Assembly: GCF_002234375.1 (NCBI RefSeq)
Contig: NZ_NMQV01000023.1
Coordinates: 40,299 to 104,298 of the forward strand
DNA: 64,000 bases
Reading direction: 5' to 3'
DNA from: Pseudomonas fluvialis
Lineage (GTDB): Bacteria; Pseudomonadota; Gammaproteobacteria; Pseudomonadales; Pseudomonadaceae
Shown: in pieces, positions 1 to 9,341 of the stretch
Position numbering within the stretch: position 1 is the stretch's first letter
Layout of the letters: every line of letters starts with the position of its first letter
Made by a program: the position numbers and the translations under genes
The notes under the pieces: model-generated
What the model was told of the DNA's origin: nothing
The model's input: only the letters and a program-made list of their open reading frames with translations
Databases searched by the model: none

Positions 1-1708
1 GGTCTACCAGGTAGGTATCGTTGCCTTGCCCACCGTAGAGCTTGTCCACGCCTGCACGTCCATCCAGCAGGTTGTTGCCGGTATTGCCGAGTAGGGTGTT
101 GGCAAGGTTGTTGCCAATGCCTTGGGTATTGGCCCCTCCCAACAGTTGCAAGTCTTCTACGTGCTCATCAAGCGTGATGTCGAAGTAGGACTGTGCCTTG
201 TCGCGTCCAGCGTTGCTGGCCTCCTGAATCCGGTCGCCGCTGCCGAGCAGGTAGGTATCGTTACCGCCCAAGCCAATCAACAGGTTGGCCGCAGTGTTCT
301 GGCTGCCATCGATGAAATTGGCCGCATTGTTGCCAGTACCGCTGATTGCCGAATGCCCCAGCAAGACTAGATTCTCAAGCCCTTGGCCGAGTGTGAAGCT
401 GATGTAGCTTTCTACGCTGTCCAAGCCTGCGCTATCGATGATCAGATCGCCGGCATGATCGACGACGTAGGTATCGTTGCCCGCACCGCCTTTCATGGTG
501 TCGGCGCCGCTACCACCGTCCAGTCGGTTGTTGCGTGCGTTGCCAAGCAGGGTGTTGTTCAGAGCGTTGCCTAGCAGGGTGAAGTCCACGCTGTTGATCA
601 GTTGGCCTTCTTCCACGTAATCAGGTAGACGGTACTGCCCGTCACGCTGGTTAATGTTGATCCGTACGCTATCGTAGCCTTGGCCGTCTAGTTCAATGAC
701 CCGGTCATTAATGCTGTCGATCACATAACTATCGTTGCCCAGGCCGCCACGCAGAGTGTCGTTACCCGCCCGGCCATCCAGCAGATTGTCCGTGTTGTTG
801 CCGATCAGCTCATCATCATAGGCGCTGCCGATGGCTCGCTCGATGATGACGTTGTAGGCAATGCTCAATAGGTCATTAACGTTCTCTCCGCGCTGGTAAT
901 CATAGATATTGGCGCCGATACGGCTGAATGCGCCTGGGTTGAGGTCGATGCGTACCGCTCGCAACTGGTTGCTGGCATCAATGGTGTCGATGCCACCCGC
1001 GTCCCAGAGGGTTTCGAAGATTTGTTGGCTGGCGCCCCAGCGGTAGGTGTCGTTACCCGTTTTCCATTGGTTGTTGGCACCATACATGTGCTGGATGGCG
1101 GCAATATCCAGCAGCATCGGGCCTGTGGGCAGGAAGTCGTAGTCGCTGTTGTAGCTCATTACGCTGTAGCGGGCATCGTCCAGTGTGCTGGGCAGCACGG
1201 CGGGATTGCCGGCTTCGCTCTCGAAGGGATGCTTCAAGCCCAGGGCATGGCCAATTTCGTGTACGAAGGTATGGAAGTCGTAACTACCGGGGCTGGGCGC
1301 AGGGTCGTTGGTGACTTGGCCAATCCAGACATCGCCCCCTACGGGCGCGGTGCTCGGGTAGTAGGCCCAGGCCGCATAGCTGTCAGGCATGCCGGAAAAA
1401 CCACCAAAGCGCAGATCGCCCGCGACACTGCTGCTGTCGCGCACTTCCTTGAAAGTCAGCTGACTGACCGCGCTCCAGCTGTTGAGTGCCTGGCGTACCG
1501 CGCTCATCTGTGCCTTGCTCAAGGCGAACGCATTGCTGTATTCGTCGTCGTATGAATAGTTGTTGCTATAGAAAGAGCGGCCAAGGGTCAGAAAGCTGAA
1601 CGTTAGCGCCGTCTTGTCCCAGCGCTCGGTGGTTAACAAGCTGTTGATCAGATTGTCATTGCTAAGTGGGGATACGCGGGTGGCGGTGCCTTGATAGGGG
1701 CTGGGCAT
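1..1708 (-). CDS. Serralysin-family RTX metalloprotease (M10), C-terminus cut by window edge
   Basis: Secreted zinc protease of the serralysin/AprA type. The reading frame runs open from ATG at 1708 to the window edge (about 569 codons visible). The zinc-binding motif HEIGHALGLKHP lies at residues 150-161 and the Met-turn (VMSYNSDYD) near residue 184, so the catalytic core is complete. From about residue 310 onward there are calcium-binding RTX turns (GGLGND, GGAGND, GGQGND) set in longer repeating units rich in GND-TY-V and TLG-ENL-L motifs. There is no N-terminal signal peptide, as expected for type I secretion through a C-terminal signal, which lies outside the window. A GAAGAG sequence sits about 10 bases before the ATG. 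No protease inhibitor or ABC exporter gene is visible on this side. The family is certain; the full length is unknown, but it is already longer than typical AprA (about 480 residues). Confidence 0.9.
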   Translation of the reverse strand, partial: MPSPYQGTATRVSPLSNDNLINSLLTTERWDKTALTFSFLTLGRSFYSNNYSYDDEYSNAFALSKAQMSAVRQALNSWSAVSQLTFKEVRDSSSVAGDLRFGGFSGMPDSYAAWAYYPSTAPVGGDVWIGQVTNDPAPSPGSYDFHTFVHEIGHALGLKHPFESEAGNPAVLPSTLDDARYSVMSYNSDYDFLPTGPMLLDIAAIQHMYGANNQWKTGNDTYRWGASQQIFETLWDAGGIDTIDASNQLRAVRIDLNPGAFSRIGANIYDYQRGENVNDLLSIAYNVIIERAIGSAYDDELIGNNTDNLLDGRAGNDTLRGGLGNDSYVIDSINDRVIELDGQGYDSVRININQRDGQYRLPDYVEEGQLINSVDFTLLGNALNNTLLGNARNNRLDGGSGADTMKGGAGNDTYVVDHAGDLIIDSAGLDSVESYISFTLGQGLENLVLLGHSAISGTGNNAANFIDGSQNTAANLLIGLGGNDTYLLGSGDRIQEASNAGRDKAQSYFDITLDEHVEDLQLLGGANTQGIGNNLANTLLGNTGNNLLDGRAGVDKLYGGQGNDTYLVD

Positions 1709-1779
1709 GGTCAAGCAGCTCTTCAACAACGAAATGCTTGAATGCTAACCCAGTGAACAGGTTTTCGCTGTGCGGCGCC

Positions 1780-2415
1780 TCAAAAAGGCGCCGGGCATTC
1801 GAAACGCAGGAGTTGGCCGGTCGCAGGGTGGCTGAAGGCCAGCTGGCTGGCGTGCAGGCACAGGCGCGGCCAGGCTGCGAGGGCTTCGGGGTGGGCATAC
1901 AGGCCATCACCCAGCAGTGGATGGCCGATAGACAGCATGTGCACACGCAGCTGGTGGGAGCGGCCGGTGATGGGGGTCAGTTCCACGCGACTGTAATGCC
2001 CGCAGCGCTGCACGACCCGCCAGAAGGTCAGGGCATGCTTGCCCTGCTCGAAGTCGACGACATGGCGAGGCTTGCTGGGTGGGTCGTAACGCAACGGTAG
2101 CTCGATGCGCCCGCTATCGGCATCCGGCTGGCCCCAGCAGAGCGCGGTGTAGGCTTTCTCCGTCTCTCGGTCGTGGAATTGACGTGATAGCTCGCGATGG
2201 CTGTCGGCATCGCGCGCCAGCAGAATGATGCCGGAGGTTTCCCAGTCCAGGCGATGCACGATACGCGCTTCGGGATAGCCGTTTTCCTGCAGACGGGTGA
2301 TCAGGCAGTCGCGGTTGTCCTCGGCGCGGCCAGGGACCGAGAGCAGCAGGGTAGGCTTGTTGATCAGCAGAAAGCAGGGATCCTCATGGAGGATCTCGAT
2401 GTTCGACAGCGGCAT
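1780..2415 (-). CDS. rluA: Dual-specificity 23S rRNA/tRNA pseudouridine synthase RluA
   Basis: Converts uridine to pseudouridine in 23S rRNA (E. coli position 746) and tRNA position 32. The 211-residue product has the RluA/RluD signature HRLDWETSG with catalytic Asp at residue 57, and the later GRSHQLRVHM motif. It has no S4 domain, which matches short RluA rather than RluC/RluD. It lies directly downstream of minE, the same order as in P. aeruginosa, but a terminator-like hairpin separates the two, so it is probably expressed on its own. The ATG at 2415 is the only good start near the conserved N-terminus. Confidence 0.93.
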   Translation of the reverse strand: MPLSNIEILHEDPCFLLINKPTLLLSVPGRAEDNRDCLITRLQENGYPEARIVHRLDWETSGIILLARDADSHRELSRQFHDRETEKAYTALCWGQPDADSGRIELPLRYDPPSKPRHVVDFEQGKHALTFWRVVQRCGHYSRVELTPITGRSHQLRVHMLSIGHPLLGDGLYAHPEALAAWPRLCLHASQLAFSHPATGQLLRFECPAPF

Positions 2416-2450
2416 GGGGTTTCCACGGGCGGTTGCAGGGGTTATGCAAT

Positions 2451-2475
2451 AAAAACGGCGGCACGTGGCCGCCGT
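2451..2475 (-). terminator. Rho-independent terminator of minCDE
   Basis: An 8-bp GC-rich stem (ACGGCGGC at 2455-2462 with GCCGCCGT at 2468-2475) around a 5-base loop. On the minus strand it is followed by TTTTTATT. It lies 22 bases past the minE stop and before rluA. Confidence 0.8.
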
Positions 2476-2496
2476 ATATCCAGGCTGTGCGGCCTG

Positions 2497-2751
2497 TTAA
2501 CGATCCGGCAGGGTAATGTTGAGCTCGAGGATCGAGCAGCTACCCTGGCTTTCCAGGGCAACCTGTACCTGGTCAGCATCGATGTTGACGTACTTGCGGA
2601 TAACTTCCACCAGTTCCTTTTGCAGAGCCGGCAGGTAATCCGGCTGCGCGCGCTGGCCGCGTTCGTGGGCCACGATGATCTGCAGGCGCTCCTTGGCGAT
2701 GGCCGCCGGCGTGTCCTTCTTGCGCTCGCGGAAGAAATCGAAAATGTTCAT
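2497..2751 (-). CDS. minE: Cell division topological specificity factor MinE
   Basis: 84-residue partner of MinD. It stimulates the MinD ATPase, drives Min oscillation and keeps the MinC inhibitor away from midcell. The N-terminal membrane/MinD-contact helix ([20 protein letters not shown]) and the C-terminal dimer domain are intact, and the length is standard. Its ATG overlaps the minD stop (ATGA at 2748-2751), so translation is coupled. Third gene of minC-minD-minE. Confidence 0.97.
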   Translation of the reverse strand: MNIFDFFRERKKDTPAAIAKERLQIIVAHERGQRAQPDYLPALQKELVEVIRKYVNIDADQVQVALESQGSCSILELNITLPDR

Positions 2752-3563
2752 TCGCGACCTCCAAACAGCCGTTGCAGGAAGCCTTTCTTCTGCACGTCGA
2801 GGAAGCGATGCGGCACCTCTTTACCCAGCAGGCGATCAACGGCGTCACTGTAGGCCTGGCCGGCATCGCTCTGGTCATCGAGGATCACTGGAACGCCCTG
2901 GTTGGAAGCCTTGAGTACGGCCTGGGATTCGGGAATCACCCCCAGCAGGTTGATGGCGAGGATTTCCTCGACGTCTTCCACGCCGAGCATTTCGCCTTTG
3001 GTGACGCGTTCCGGGTCGTAGCGGGTGAGCAGCAGGCGTTCCTTGATGGGCTCCAGGCCCTCTTCGGCACGTTTGGACTTGCTGGCCAGCAGGCCGAGCA
3101 TGCGATCGGAGTCGCGTACCGAAGACACTTCCGGGTTGGTCACCACGATGGCTTCGTCGGCAAAGTACATGGCCAGGTGTGCACCTTTCTCGATACCGGC
3201 CGGCGAATCGCAGACCACGTATTCGAACTGCTCGGAGAGCTCCTTGATGACCTTCTCTACGCCTTCCTTGCTCAGGGCGTCCTTGTCGCGGGTCTGGCTG
3301 GCGGCAAGGATGTAGAGATTTTCCAGGCGTTTATCCTTGATCAGGGCCTGGTTGAGGGTGGCTTCGCCGTTGCAGACATTGACGAAGTCGTAGACCACGC
3401 GGCGCTCGCAACCCATGATCAGGTCGAGGTTGCGCAGGCCGACATCGAAGTCGACGATGACGGTCTTGTGCCCGCGCAGGGCCAGGCCGGTACCGATGGC
3501 GGCACTGGTGGTGGTTTTACCCACGCCGCCCTTGCCGGACGTGACAACGAGAATCTTGGCCAA
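2748..3563 (-). CDS. minD: Septum-site determining ATPase MinD
   Basis: Membrane-associated ATPase that recruits MinC and oscillates with MinE. The 271-residue product has the deviant Walker A motif KGGVGKTT at residues 11-18, the CDSPAGIE switch region, and a C-terminal amphipathic membrane-targeting helix ending FLQRLFGG. The start codon is TTG at 3563, with GAGGG about 9 bases upstream and no ATG in a suitable place; the translation begins exactly at the conserved [13 protein letters not shown]. The rare start may tune MinD dosage relative to MinC and MinE. Overlaps minE by 4 bases. Confidence 0.97.
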   Translation of the reverse strand: MAKILVVTSGKGGVGKTTTSAAIGTGLALRGHKTVIVDFDVGLRNLDLIMGCERRVVYDFVNVCNGEATLNQALIKDKRLENLYILAASQTRDKDALSKEGVEKVIKELSEQFEYVVCDSPAGIEKGAHLAMYFADEAIVVTNPEVSSVRDSDRMLGLLASKSKRAEEGLEPIKERLLLTRYDPERVTKGEMLGVEDVEEILAINLLGVIPESQAVLKASNQGVPVILDDQSDAGQAYSDAVDRLLGKEVPHRFLDVQKKGFLQRLFGGRE

Positions 3564-3663
3564 GATGAATCACCCTCAAAGGTAGAATACGGGGGCGCCG
3601 ATCAGCCGCGCAGGCATCCTGCTGCCCTCGGTGTTGCTCCGAAAAAAGTGCCGGCAGTATCCG

Positions 3664-4380
3664 TTAAAGGCTGCGGATGTTCAACACGTCGGCGCTCAGG
3701 CTGGCCTGCACCGCCTGCCCCCAGAGCGGCTCGCGGCGCAGGTCTTCGGCTGTCTTGTATTGCCCGGCGATGGAGAGCATTTCCGCAGCCAGTTGCTGGC
3801 AGAAGATGCGCGCCTGGGTATTGCCTTTGACGCCCGCCAGGGCACGTCCGCGCAGAGGGCCATAGACATGGATATTGCCGTCGGCGAGCAGCTCGGCACC
3901 GGCGCTTACCGCGGCCAGTACGATCAGGTCGCAGCCTTGCGCATAAATCTGCATGCCGCCGCGCACCGGCTGGGTAATGATCCGGCTGGGACGTGGTTCG
4001 GCTTCGACGACCTTGACCGGCGCCGGGTCGACCAGTCGTTCGCGGGCGCCCGAGGGCGGCAGTACCGGCAGGTTGAGAGCGTTGGCCGCGCTGACGTCCT
4101 CGGCGCGACTGGCGCGGATGGCCAGGGTGCGAAGGCCGTGGTGCTGGCACAGCTGCATGAGCGCATTGAGATCCACCGTGCCTTCGGCTTCCGGCAGTTT
4201 GTCCAGCGCCAGCACCAGGGGGGTATTCTCGAAGAACGCCGGGGCCTGGGCGACCTTGGCCTGCAATTGGCGATCCAGTCGGTCGAGGTCGTTATGGGCC
4301 AGTTCCAGGGTAGTGATGGCCAGCATGCTGCCCTTGAGTTGGAATACAGGGTCTTGGTCGAGAAGGTCGGCTTGGCTCAT
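3664..4380 (-). CDS. minC: Septum-site determining protein MinC
   Basis: FtsZ polymerisation inhibitor delivered by MinD. The 238-residue product has an N-terminal FtsZ-inhibiting domain (about residues 1-110), a Pro-rich linker (about 120-140) and a C-terminal beta-helix domain with the conserved [15 protein letters not shown] segment. It is the first gene of minCDE; about 100 bases separate it from minD, enough for a secondary promoter or for the minD ribosome-binding region alone. Divergent from the lipid A acyltransferase gene. Confidence 0.96.
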   Translation of the reverse strand: MSQADLLDQDPVFQLKGSMLAITTLELAHNDLDRLDRQLQAKVAQAPAFFENTPLVLALDKLPEAEGTVDLNALMQLCQHHGLRTLAIRASRAEDVSAANALNLPVLPPSGARERLVDPAPVKVVEAEPRPSRIITQPVRGGMQIYAQGCDLIVLAAVSAGAELLADGNIHVYGPLRGRALAGVKGNTQARIFCQQLAAEMLSIAGQYKTAEDLRREPLWGQAVQASLSADVLNIRSL

Positions 4381-4506
4381 GGTCTGCCCAGTGGGTAAAA
4401 ACGCCTCGACTTATAACCAGAAGCCTGCAGGGCCGCAAGCCATGTAGAATGCCCGGCGGCACGCTCATCGCCGGCTGCATGGCCGTTTTGTCTCAGGTAT
4501 CTGCTT

Positions 4507-5442
4507 ATGGATCGTCCCTCCTTTCGCTTGGCTTTCCTGCACCCGCGCTACTGGCTGTTGTGGCTGGGCATGGCCTTGTTGTGGCTGCTGGTGCAGTTGC
4601 CCTACGGCGTGTTGCTGAGACTGGGGCGTGGCCTGGGCTGGTTGATGTTGCGGCTGGCCCGCTCACGCCGCGAGATTGCCCGGCGCAACCTGGAACTATG
4701 CTTCCCCGAGCAGGATGCGGTGGCTCGTGAGCGTCTGTTGCGCGAGAACTTCGCCTCCAGCGGCATCGCGTTCTTTGAAACGGCGATGGGCTGGTTCTGG
4801 CCACGCTGGCGCCTGGCGCGCCTGGCGCATATCGACGGTCTGGAGCACCTGCAGGCTGCGCAGCGTGAGGGGCAGGGGGTGATCCTCATGGCCGTGCATT
4901 TCACTACCCTGGAAATTGGCGCGGCCCTGCTGGGGCAGGTGCATACCATTGATGGCATGTACCGTGCGCACAAGAATCCGTTGTTCGATTACCTGCAGCG
5001 TCGTGGTCGCGAACGGCACAACCGCGATGCCACGGCCATCGAGCGCGATGATGTGCGTGGCATGCTCAAGACTCTGCGCAATGGGCGGGCCATCTGGTAT
5101 GCCCCGGATCAGGACTATGGCCCCAAGCAGAGCATTTTTCTGCCGCTGTTTGGCATTCAAGCCGCGACGGTGACCGCCACCAGCAAGTTTGCCCGCCTGG
5201 GCAAGGCGCGTGTGGTGCCGTTCACGCAGCGGCGCCTGCCCGGCAGCGCAGGCTACCACCTGCAGATCCACCCGCCACTGCAGGACTTTCCGGGTGACAG
5301 CGAGGAGGCTGACTGCCTGCGCATCAACCAGTGGATCGAGCAGGTGGTGCGCGCCTGCCCCGAGCAGTACCTGTGGGCGCATCGGCGCTTCAAAACCCGG
5401 CCAGCGGGTGAAGCGCGCCTGTACCCCAAGCAGCGGCGCTGA
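4507..5442 (+). CDS. htrB1: Lipid A late acyltransferase (HtrB/LpxL family)
   Basis: Inner-membrane enzyme that transfers a secondary acyl chain (usually laurate in Pseudomonas) from acyl-ACP to lipid A. The 311-residue product has an N-terminal membrane helix (about residues 16-40), the catalytic HX4E motif as HFTTLE with His131 and Glu136, and the WYAPDQDYG segment typical of the LpxL/HtrB family. It is divergent from minC, as for the HtrB1 homologue in P. aeruginosa, which supports the symbol, although acyl-chain specificity cannot be read from sequence. Confidence 0.92.
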   Translation: MDRPSFRLAFLHPRYWLLWLGMALLWLLVQLPYGVLLRLGRGLGWLMLRLARSRREIARRNLELCFPEQDAVARERLLRENFASSGIAFFETAMGWFWPRWRLARLAHIDGLEHLQAAQREGQGVILMAVHFTTLEIGAALLGQVHTIDGMYRAHKNPLFDYLQRRGRERHNRDATAIERDDVRGMLKTLRNGRAIWYAPDQDYGPKQSIFLPLFGIQAATVTATSKFARLGKARVVPFTQRRLPGSAGYHLQIHPPLQDFPGDSEEADCLRINQWIEQVVRACPEQYLWAHRRFKTRPAGEARLYPKQRR

Positions 5443-5480
5443 GTTCTATACTGCGGGGCGGCACACAGACAGGAGCGGGC

Positions 5481-6632
5481 ATGGCCAGCCAGGAGCACGA
5501 GCAGGGACTGACCGGGCTGATCCTTTCCGGAGGCGGTGCACGTGCGGCCTATCAGGTGGGTGTGCTGGCGGCGATTGCTGACCTGCTGCCCAACGCCGTG
5601 CACAATCCTTTCCCGGTCATCGTCGGTACCTCGGCAGGGGCTATCAATGCCGTGGGCCTGGCCTGCGGTGCGGTACATTTCAGTGAGGCTATCCGCCGCC
5701 TGACCACGGTCTGGCAGGGCTTTCACACCGATCAGGTCTATCGCAGTGATTGGCAGGGGGTGAGCCTGCAGGCGCTGCGTTTTGTCGGCAACAGCGTGCT
5801 GGGAATCGGCCGGGCCGAGCCGGTGGCGTTGCTCGATAACCGGCCGTTGCGGCAGTTGCTGGCCCGCGAACTGGACTTCTCCGGGATCGCTGCGGCAGTG
5901 CGTATGCGGCGCTTGCGGGCTGTGGCGGTGACGGCCTTCGGTTACGAGTCGGCTCAGGCGGTGACCTTTTACCAGGGGCGGGCAGCCATCGATCCCTGGT
6001 TTCGCCATCGGCGGGTGGGCGTGCCAACGCGCCTTAATCTGGAGCACCTGTTGGCCAGTGCGGCGATTCCGCTGGTCTTCCCGCCGGTCAAGGTCAACCG
6101 CGAGTATTTTGGTGACGGGGCGTTGCGCCAGGCGGCGCCGATCAGCCCGGCCTTGCACCTGGGCGCCAGTCGCGTGCTGGTCATTGGGGTCAGCGGCAAT
6201 ACCCGTCAAACCGGGCCGGCACCCCGGCAGCAGACGGGGCAGCCGCCGAGCCTGGCGCAGATCGGCGGGCACATGCTCAACAGTACCTTTATCGACAACC
6301 TGGAAACCGACCTGGAGCTGCTCGAACGCATCAACCACATGAGTGCGCAGTTACCGCTGGCTTCGCCACCTCGCGGGCTGGGTATGCGCCCGGTGGACGT
6401 GCTGACCATTGCCCCGAGCAAGCCGCTGGATGAGATCGCCGCGCGGCATATTGCCGAGCTACCCAAGGCCTTGCGCCTGTTTCTGCGCGGCCCAGGGGCG
6501 ACGCGTCGAGGGGGGGGCGGGGTACTCAGCTACCTGCTGTTCGAACCGGGCTATTGCAACGAGCTGATCGAGCTGGGCTACCAGGATGCCATGGCCCAGC
6601 AGGATGAGCTGCGCACCTTTCTCAAGCTCTAA
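5481..6632 (+). CDS. Patatin-like phospholipase
   Basis: Serine lipid acyl hydrolase with a Ser-Asp dyad. The 383-residue product has the oxyanion motif GGGARAAYQVG at residues 17-27, the nucleophile elbow GTSAG at 49-53 (Ser51) and the catalytic Asp in DGA at residue 212. There is no signal peptide, so it is likely cytosolic or peripheral on the inner membrane, and a C-terminal extension continues past the patatin domain. AGGAG lies 5 bases before the ATG. It follows htrB1 after 38 bases in the same direction and probably shares its transcript. It converges on the MlaA-like gene with only 7 bases between stops. Confidence 0.92.
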   Translation: MASQEHEQGLTGLILSGGGARAAYQVGVLAAIADLLPNAVHNPFPVIVGTSAGAINAVGLACGAVHFSEAIRRLTTVWQGFHTDQVYRSDWQGVSLQALRFVGNSVLGIGRAEPVALLDNRPLRQLLARELDFSGIAAAVRMRRLRAVAVTAFGYESAQAVTFYQGRAAIDPWFRHRRVGVPTRLNLEHLLASAAIPLVFPPVKVNREYFGDGALRQAAPISPALHLGASRVLVIGVSGNTRQTGPAPRQQTGQPPSLAQIGGHMLNSTFIDNLETDLELLERINHMSAQLPLASPPRGLGMRPVDVLTIAPSKPLDEIAARHIAELPKALRLFLRGPGATRRGGGGVLSYLLFEPGYCNELIELGYQDAMAQQDELRTFLKL

Positions 6633-6639
6633 CCGGCCT

Positions 6640-7422
6640 TCAATCGGCGATCTGCAGTTGGCGTGCCTCGTGGTAGACGTAGCGAATCTTCTCGTACTCG
6701 AACGGCGAGTTGGTTTGTCCGTAACGGAAGGCGGTGTTGTCGCGGGTATCGATGGCCTTGAGCAGGTGCAGGGCCGGGTAGCGATCACTGGCACTGGCCA
6801 TGCCCAGCCAGTCGACCTGGCTGTCCAGGCTGAAATCCACCACCAGGCCGCTGCCATCGCGCAAGTTGGACGGGCCGAGCAGCGGCAGCATCAAATAGGG
6901 ACCAGCCGGTACGCCATAGAAGCCCAGGGTCTGTCCGAAGTCTTCGTTGTGCCGCTGCAGTCCCATACGTGTGGCCGGGTCCCACAGGCCGGCCAGTCCC
7001 AGGGTGGTATTGATGAGCAGGCGCCCGGTGCTATCCAGGGCGCGCCGGCCCTTGAACTGCAGCAGGCTGTTGAACAGGTTGGGTAACTCGCCCAGGTTGC
7101 GAAAGACGTTGTGTATGCCGCTGCGCACGAAGCCCGGAGTGACCTTGCGATAGCCATCCACCAGCGGCAGCAGCAGCCACTGGTCGGCGCGGTAGTTGAA
7201 GTGGTAGACGCGGCGGTTCCAGGCCTCGAACGGGTCATACACGTTGAGGGCGGCAAAGCTGGAACGCTCGAACTCGCGCTGGTCCAGTCGCGGATTGAAG
7301 TGCAGGCGCTGCATGGGATTGCGGAAACCGTCGGCATCAACGTCGTCGGCAGCCAGCAGCAGAGTGCCTGGAGCGGCCAGGCAGGCACACAGGACAAATA
7401 GGCGGGACAGATCACGGGGCAT
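6640..7422 (-). CDS. MlaA/VacJ-like phospholipid-transport protein
   Basis: Homologue of MlaA, the outer-membrane component that removes misplaced phospholipids and passes them to MlaC. The 260-residue product carries the family core (YDPFEAWNRRVYHFNY, LGELPNLFNSLLQ, FGQTLGFYGVPAGPY). I place the start at ATG 7422 (MPRDLSRLF), which has GGAG 8 bases upstream and begins a signal sequence; the longer frame upstream lacks this. The predicted cleavage follows LLLA. A Cys lies early (CAC), but a convincing lipobox is not evident, so it may be a soluble or peripheral variant rather than a lipoprotein. The start overlaps the end of the upstream hydrolase by 11 bases. Confidence 0.88.
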   Translation of the reverse strand: MPRDLSRLFVLCACLAAPGTLLLAADDVDADGFRNPMQRLHFNPRLDQREFERSSFAALNVYDPFEAWNRRVYHFNYRADQWLLLPLVDGYRKVTPGFVRSGIHNVFRNLGELPNLFNSLLQFKGRRALDSTGRLLINTTLGLAGLWDPATRMGLQRHNEDFGQTLGFYGVPAGPYLMLPLLGPSNLRDGSGLVVDFSLDSQVDWLGMASASDRYPALHLLKAIDTRDNTAFRYGQTNSPFEYEKIRYVYHEARQLQIAD

Positions 7423-8683
7423 GGAAGAACTCCAGCATGTCGGCGGCATTGACCCGGTAGTCAAGGTTGCCGCAGTGACCGCCATAGGGATAGACCGTCA
7501 GGCGTGAGCCGAAGGTGCGGCGCAAATAGCCCAGGTCGCCCGGGCCGAGGATCGGGTCATCCGCGTTATGCATCACGGCCACCTTGCGGCTGTTGCCGAG
7601 GTACTCACTGAGCGCATACAGGCTGGCCTGCTCGATCAGCTGCGCTAGGCTGCCGCCATCATGCAGGGCGCGCCAGGAAGGGATCAGCTGCTCGCTCAGG
7701 TAACAGTCGAAATCGCAGAGCAGGGCACGCTTGAAATACTCGGTGAGGCGCGTGCTGTCGTTGATCGGCAGGCGTGGCGGAGTGATCAGCCCGCGCTGGT
7801 TGATCAGGTCCGAGGTGAAGGCAATGTCCGCCGCGGAAAAGCGGAACACCGTACCGATCAGCATGGCCAGCTGTTCGTCAGTGAGGCGTTCACCGGAGCG
7901 TTGGAAGTCATAAAGCATCGCTGCATTCAGGTCGACATGGCCTTTTTCGCTGAAGTAACGGGTGATTTTCTGCAGAACCACCTGGAAGTAGCTGGTCTGG
8001 TCGTCGATCCCCTGTACGCGGGTCTGTACCAGGCGATCGAGATTGCTCACCGAGGTGTACAGGTTGACCGGTGGGTTGAGCAGCAGCACGCGCTGGAAGT
8101 TGAAGCTTTGTTGCTGCTCGTCGAGATGGCTGACAAAGGCCGCCTGCAGGCCGCCCAGGCTGTAGCCGGTGAGGTGCCAGGCGCTGACCGGCAGATCGCG
8201 GTGGCGTGCCTGGATGGTCTGCATGACCCGGTACAGGTCGCGGGCATCATCGGGACTGAAGCCCGGGGTGGCGTTGGGCGACGCCGCCACCATGAAGTCG
8301 TAGCTGGTAGGCGAAGAGAGTTGTACCACATGGAAGCCGGCGCCGTAGAACAGCCGTTTCAGGTATTCCGGAGTGCTGCTGGCGTAGTGCGCGCCAGTGC
8401 CGGCAATGATGAAGATCAGCGGCGCCGGGCCGGGCTGGCTGGCCAGGCGGTAGCGCAGGCGGCGTACCGGCCAGAAGTTGGCAGGCAGGCGGTTGGCGCG
8501 CTCCGGGCGCAGATTGAGGCTGTAGTCGCGCTGGCTGATGGACTGCTCGTCAGGCAGGGCGGGGCGCAGCGCGACCGGGGTGCCGGCAATGGTGGCCTCG
8601 AAGGGATTGTGTAGCGGATAGCCATAGTCGTCGGCCAGTAGCCAGGTGGGTAGCAGGCAGATCAGTAGCAGCAATGGCCGCAT
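7412..8683 (-). CDS. Exported alpha/beta-hydrolase of unknown substrate
   Basis: 423-residue predicted periplasmic or envelope serine hydrolase. The start at ATG 8683 (MRPLLLLICLLPTWLLADD) gives a clear signal peptide and has AAGGAG 6 bases upstream. The nucleophile elbow is GYSLGG (Ser about residue 175), with an Asp candidate in HNADDPI and a His in YGGHCGN near the end. It is translationally coupled to the MlaA-like gene downstream (11-base overlap), which hints at a role in envelope lipid handling. The hydrolysed substrate is unknown. Confidence 0.82.
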   Translation of the reverse strand: MRPLLLLICLLPTWLLADDYGYPLHNPFEATIAGTPVALRPALPDEQSISQRDYSLNLRPERANRLPANFWPVRRLRYRLASQPGPAPLIFIIAGTGAHYASSTPEYLKRLFYGAGFHVVQLSSPTSYDFMVAASPNATPGFSPDDARDLYRVMQTIQARHRDLPVSAWHLTGYSLGGLQAAFVSHLDEQQQSFNFQRVLLLNPPVNLYTSVSNLDRLVQTRVQGIDDQTSYFQVVLQKITRYFSEKGHVDLNAAMLYDFQRSGERLTDEQLAMLIGTVFRFSAADIAFTSDLINQRGLITPPRLPINDSTRLTEYFKRALLCDFDCYLSEQLIPSWRALHDGGSLAQLIEQASLYALSEYLGNSRKVAVMHNADDPILGPGDLGYLRRTFGSRLTVYPYGGHCGNLDYRVNAADMLEFFHAP

Positions 8684-8744
8684 GGCAACTCCTTGGGCAA
8701 CGGGCAAACCAGGGGGTGAGACTGTGCTGCCGGGCAATGGTTCG

Positions 8745-9311
8745 TCAGGGCAGAATCTCCAGGTGTTCCAGCCAGATCACTTCGCAGGCGCCGTCCCCTG
8801 TGTCGTCCCGGCTCAGTGAGCTGACCCAGCGAAAGCCGTCATCACCTTCCACGCGCACCAGCTGGCCGCGCAGGCTGATGCGCTGCTCGCGTTTGACGCG
8901 AGCCAGGGTCTTGGCTACCACAGGGTTGGCCGGGATCATGTGCATGTTGGCGCTGTGCCGCTCGATGTCGCGGCGCGGGATGAAGAACTCATCGACCCGC
9001 CAGTAGTACCAGCGGTTGCGCTGGCTGATGGCCACGCGCTGGTAGTTTGCCGGTTCGGCCATGGGGCCCCAGCCCAGCGCCAGGTCGGTTGGCGAGAGTT
9101 GGGCCGGGCGGTCCAGGTAGTAATCCTCGCGGCCCAGTACCCGGGCTTCCAGGCTGAAAGGCTGTAGGGGAATGATGCGATGCCCGGAGAGTTGCAGCTG
9201 TCCATCAGGCAGGGACAGCGGCGGGGCCGGGGGCGTGGGGCGCAGCGCTGGCCAAATCAGCCACAGGCTGACCAGCGCGGCGGCAATGAAAACGAGGCGA
9301 CGATTGAGCAT
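8745..9311 (-). CDS. Conserved hypothetical membrane-anchored protein
   Basis: 188-residue protein with one N-terminal membrane helix or signal anchor (residues 5-22) followed by a Pro-rich stretch and a soluble domain that I do not recognise. The soluble part has many aromatic and charged residues (QRNRWYYWRVDEFFIPRRDIE) and probably lies in the periplasm. It precedes the exported hydrolase and MlaA-like genes in the same direction, so it likely belongs to the same envelope operon. No function is assigned. Confidence 0.7.
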   Translation of the reverse strand: MLNRRLVFIAAALVSLWLIWPALRPTPPAPPLSLPDGQLQLSGHRIIPLQPFSLEARVLGREDYYLDRPAQLSPTDLALGWGPMAEPANYQRVAISQRNRWYYWRVDEFFIPRRDIERHSANMHMIPANPVVAKTLARVKREQRISLRGQLVRVEGDDGFRWVSSLSRDDTGDGACEVIWLEHLEILP

Positions 9312-9341
9312 GCCGGCCAGTGTAGCAGGCCGGCAGGCACG

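Noticed and set aside
1..850. RTX region as a DNA repeat or CRISPR-like array
   Set aside because: Periodicity comes from protein-level calcium-binding repeats, with no exact DNA repeats or spacers.
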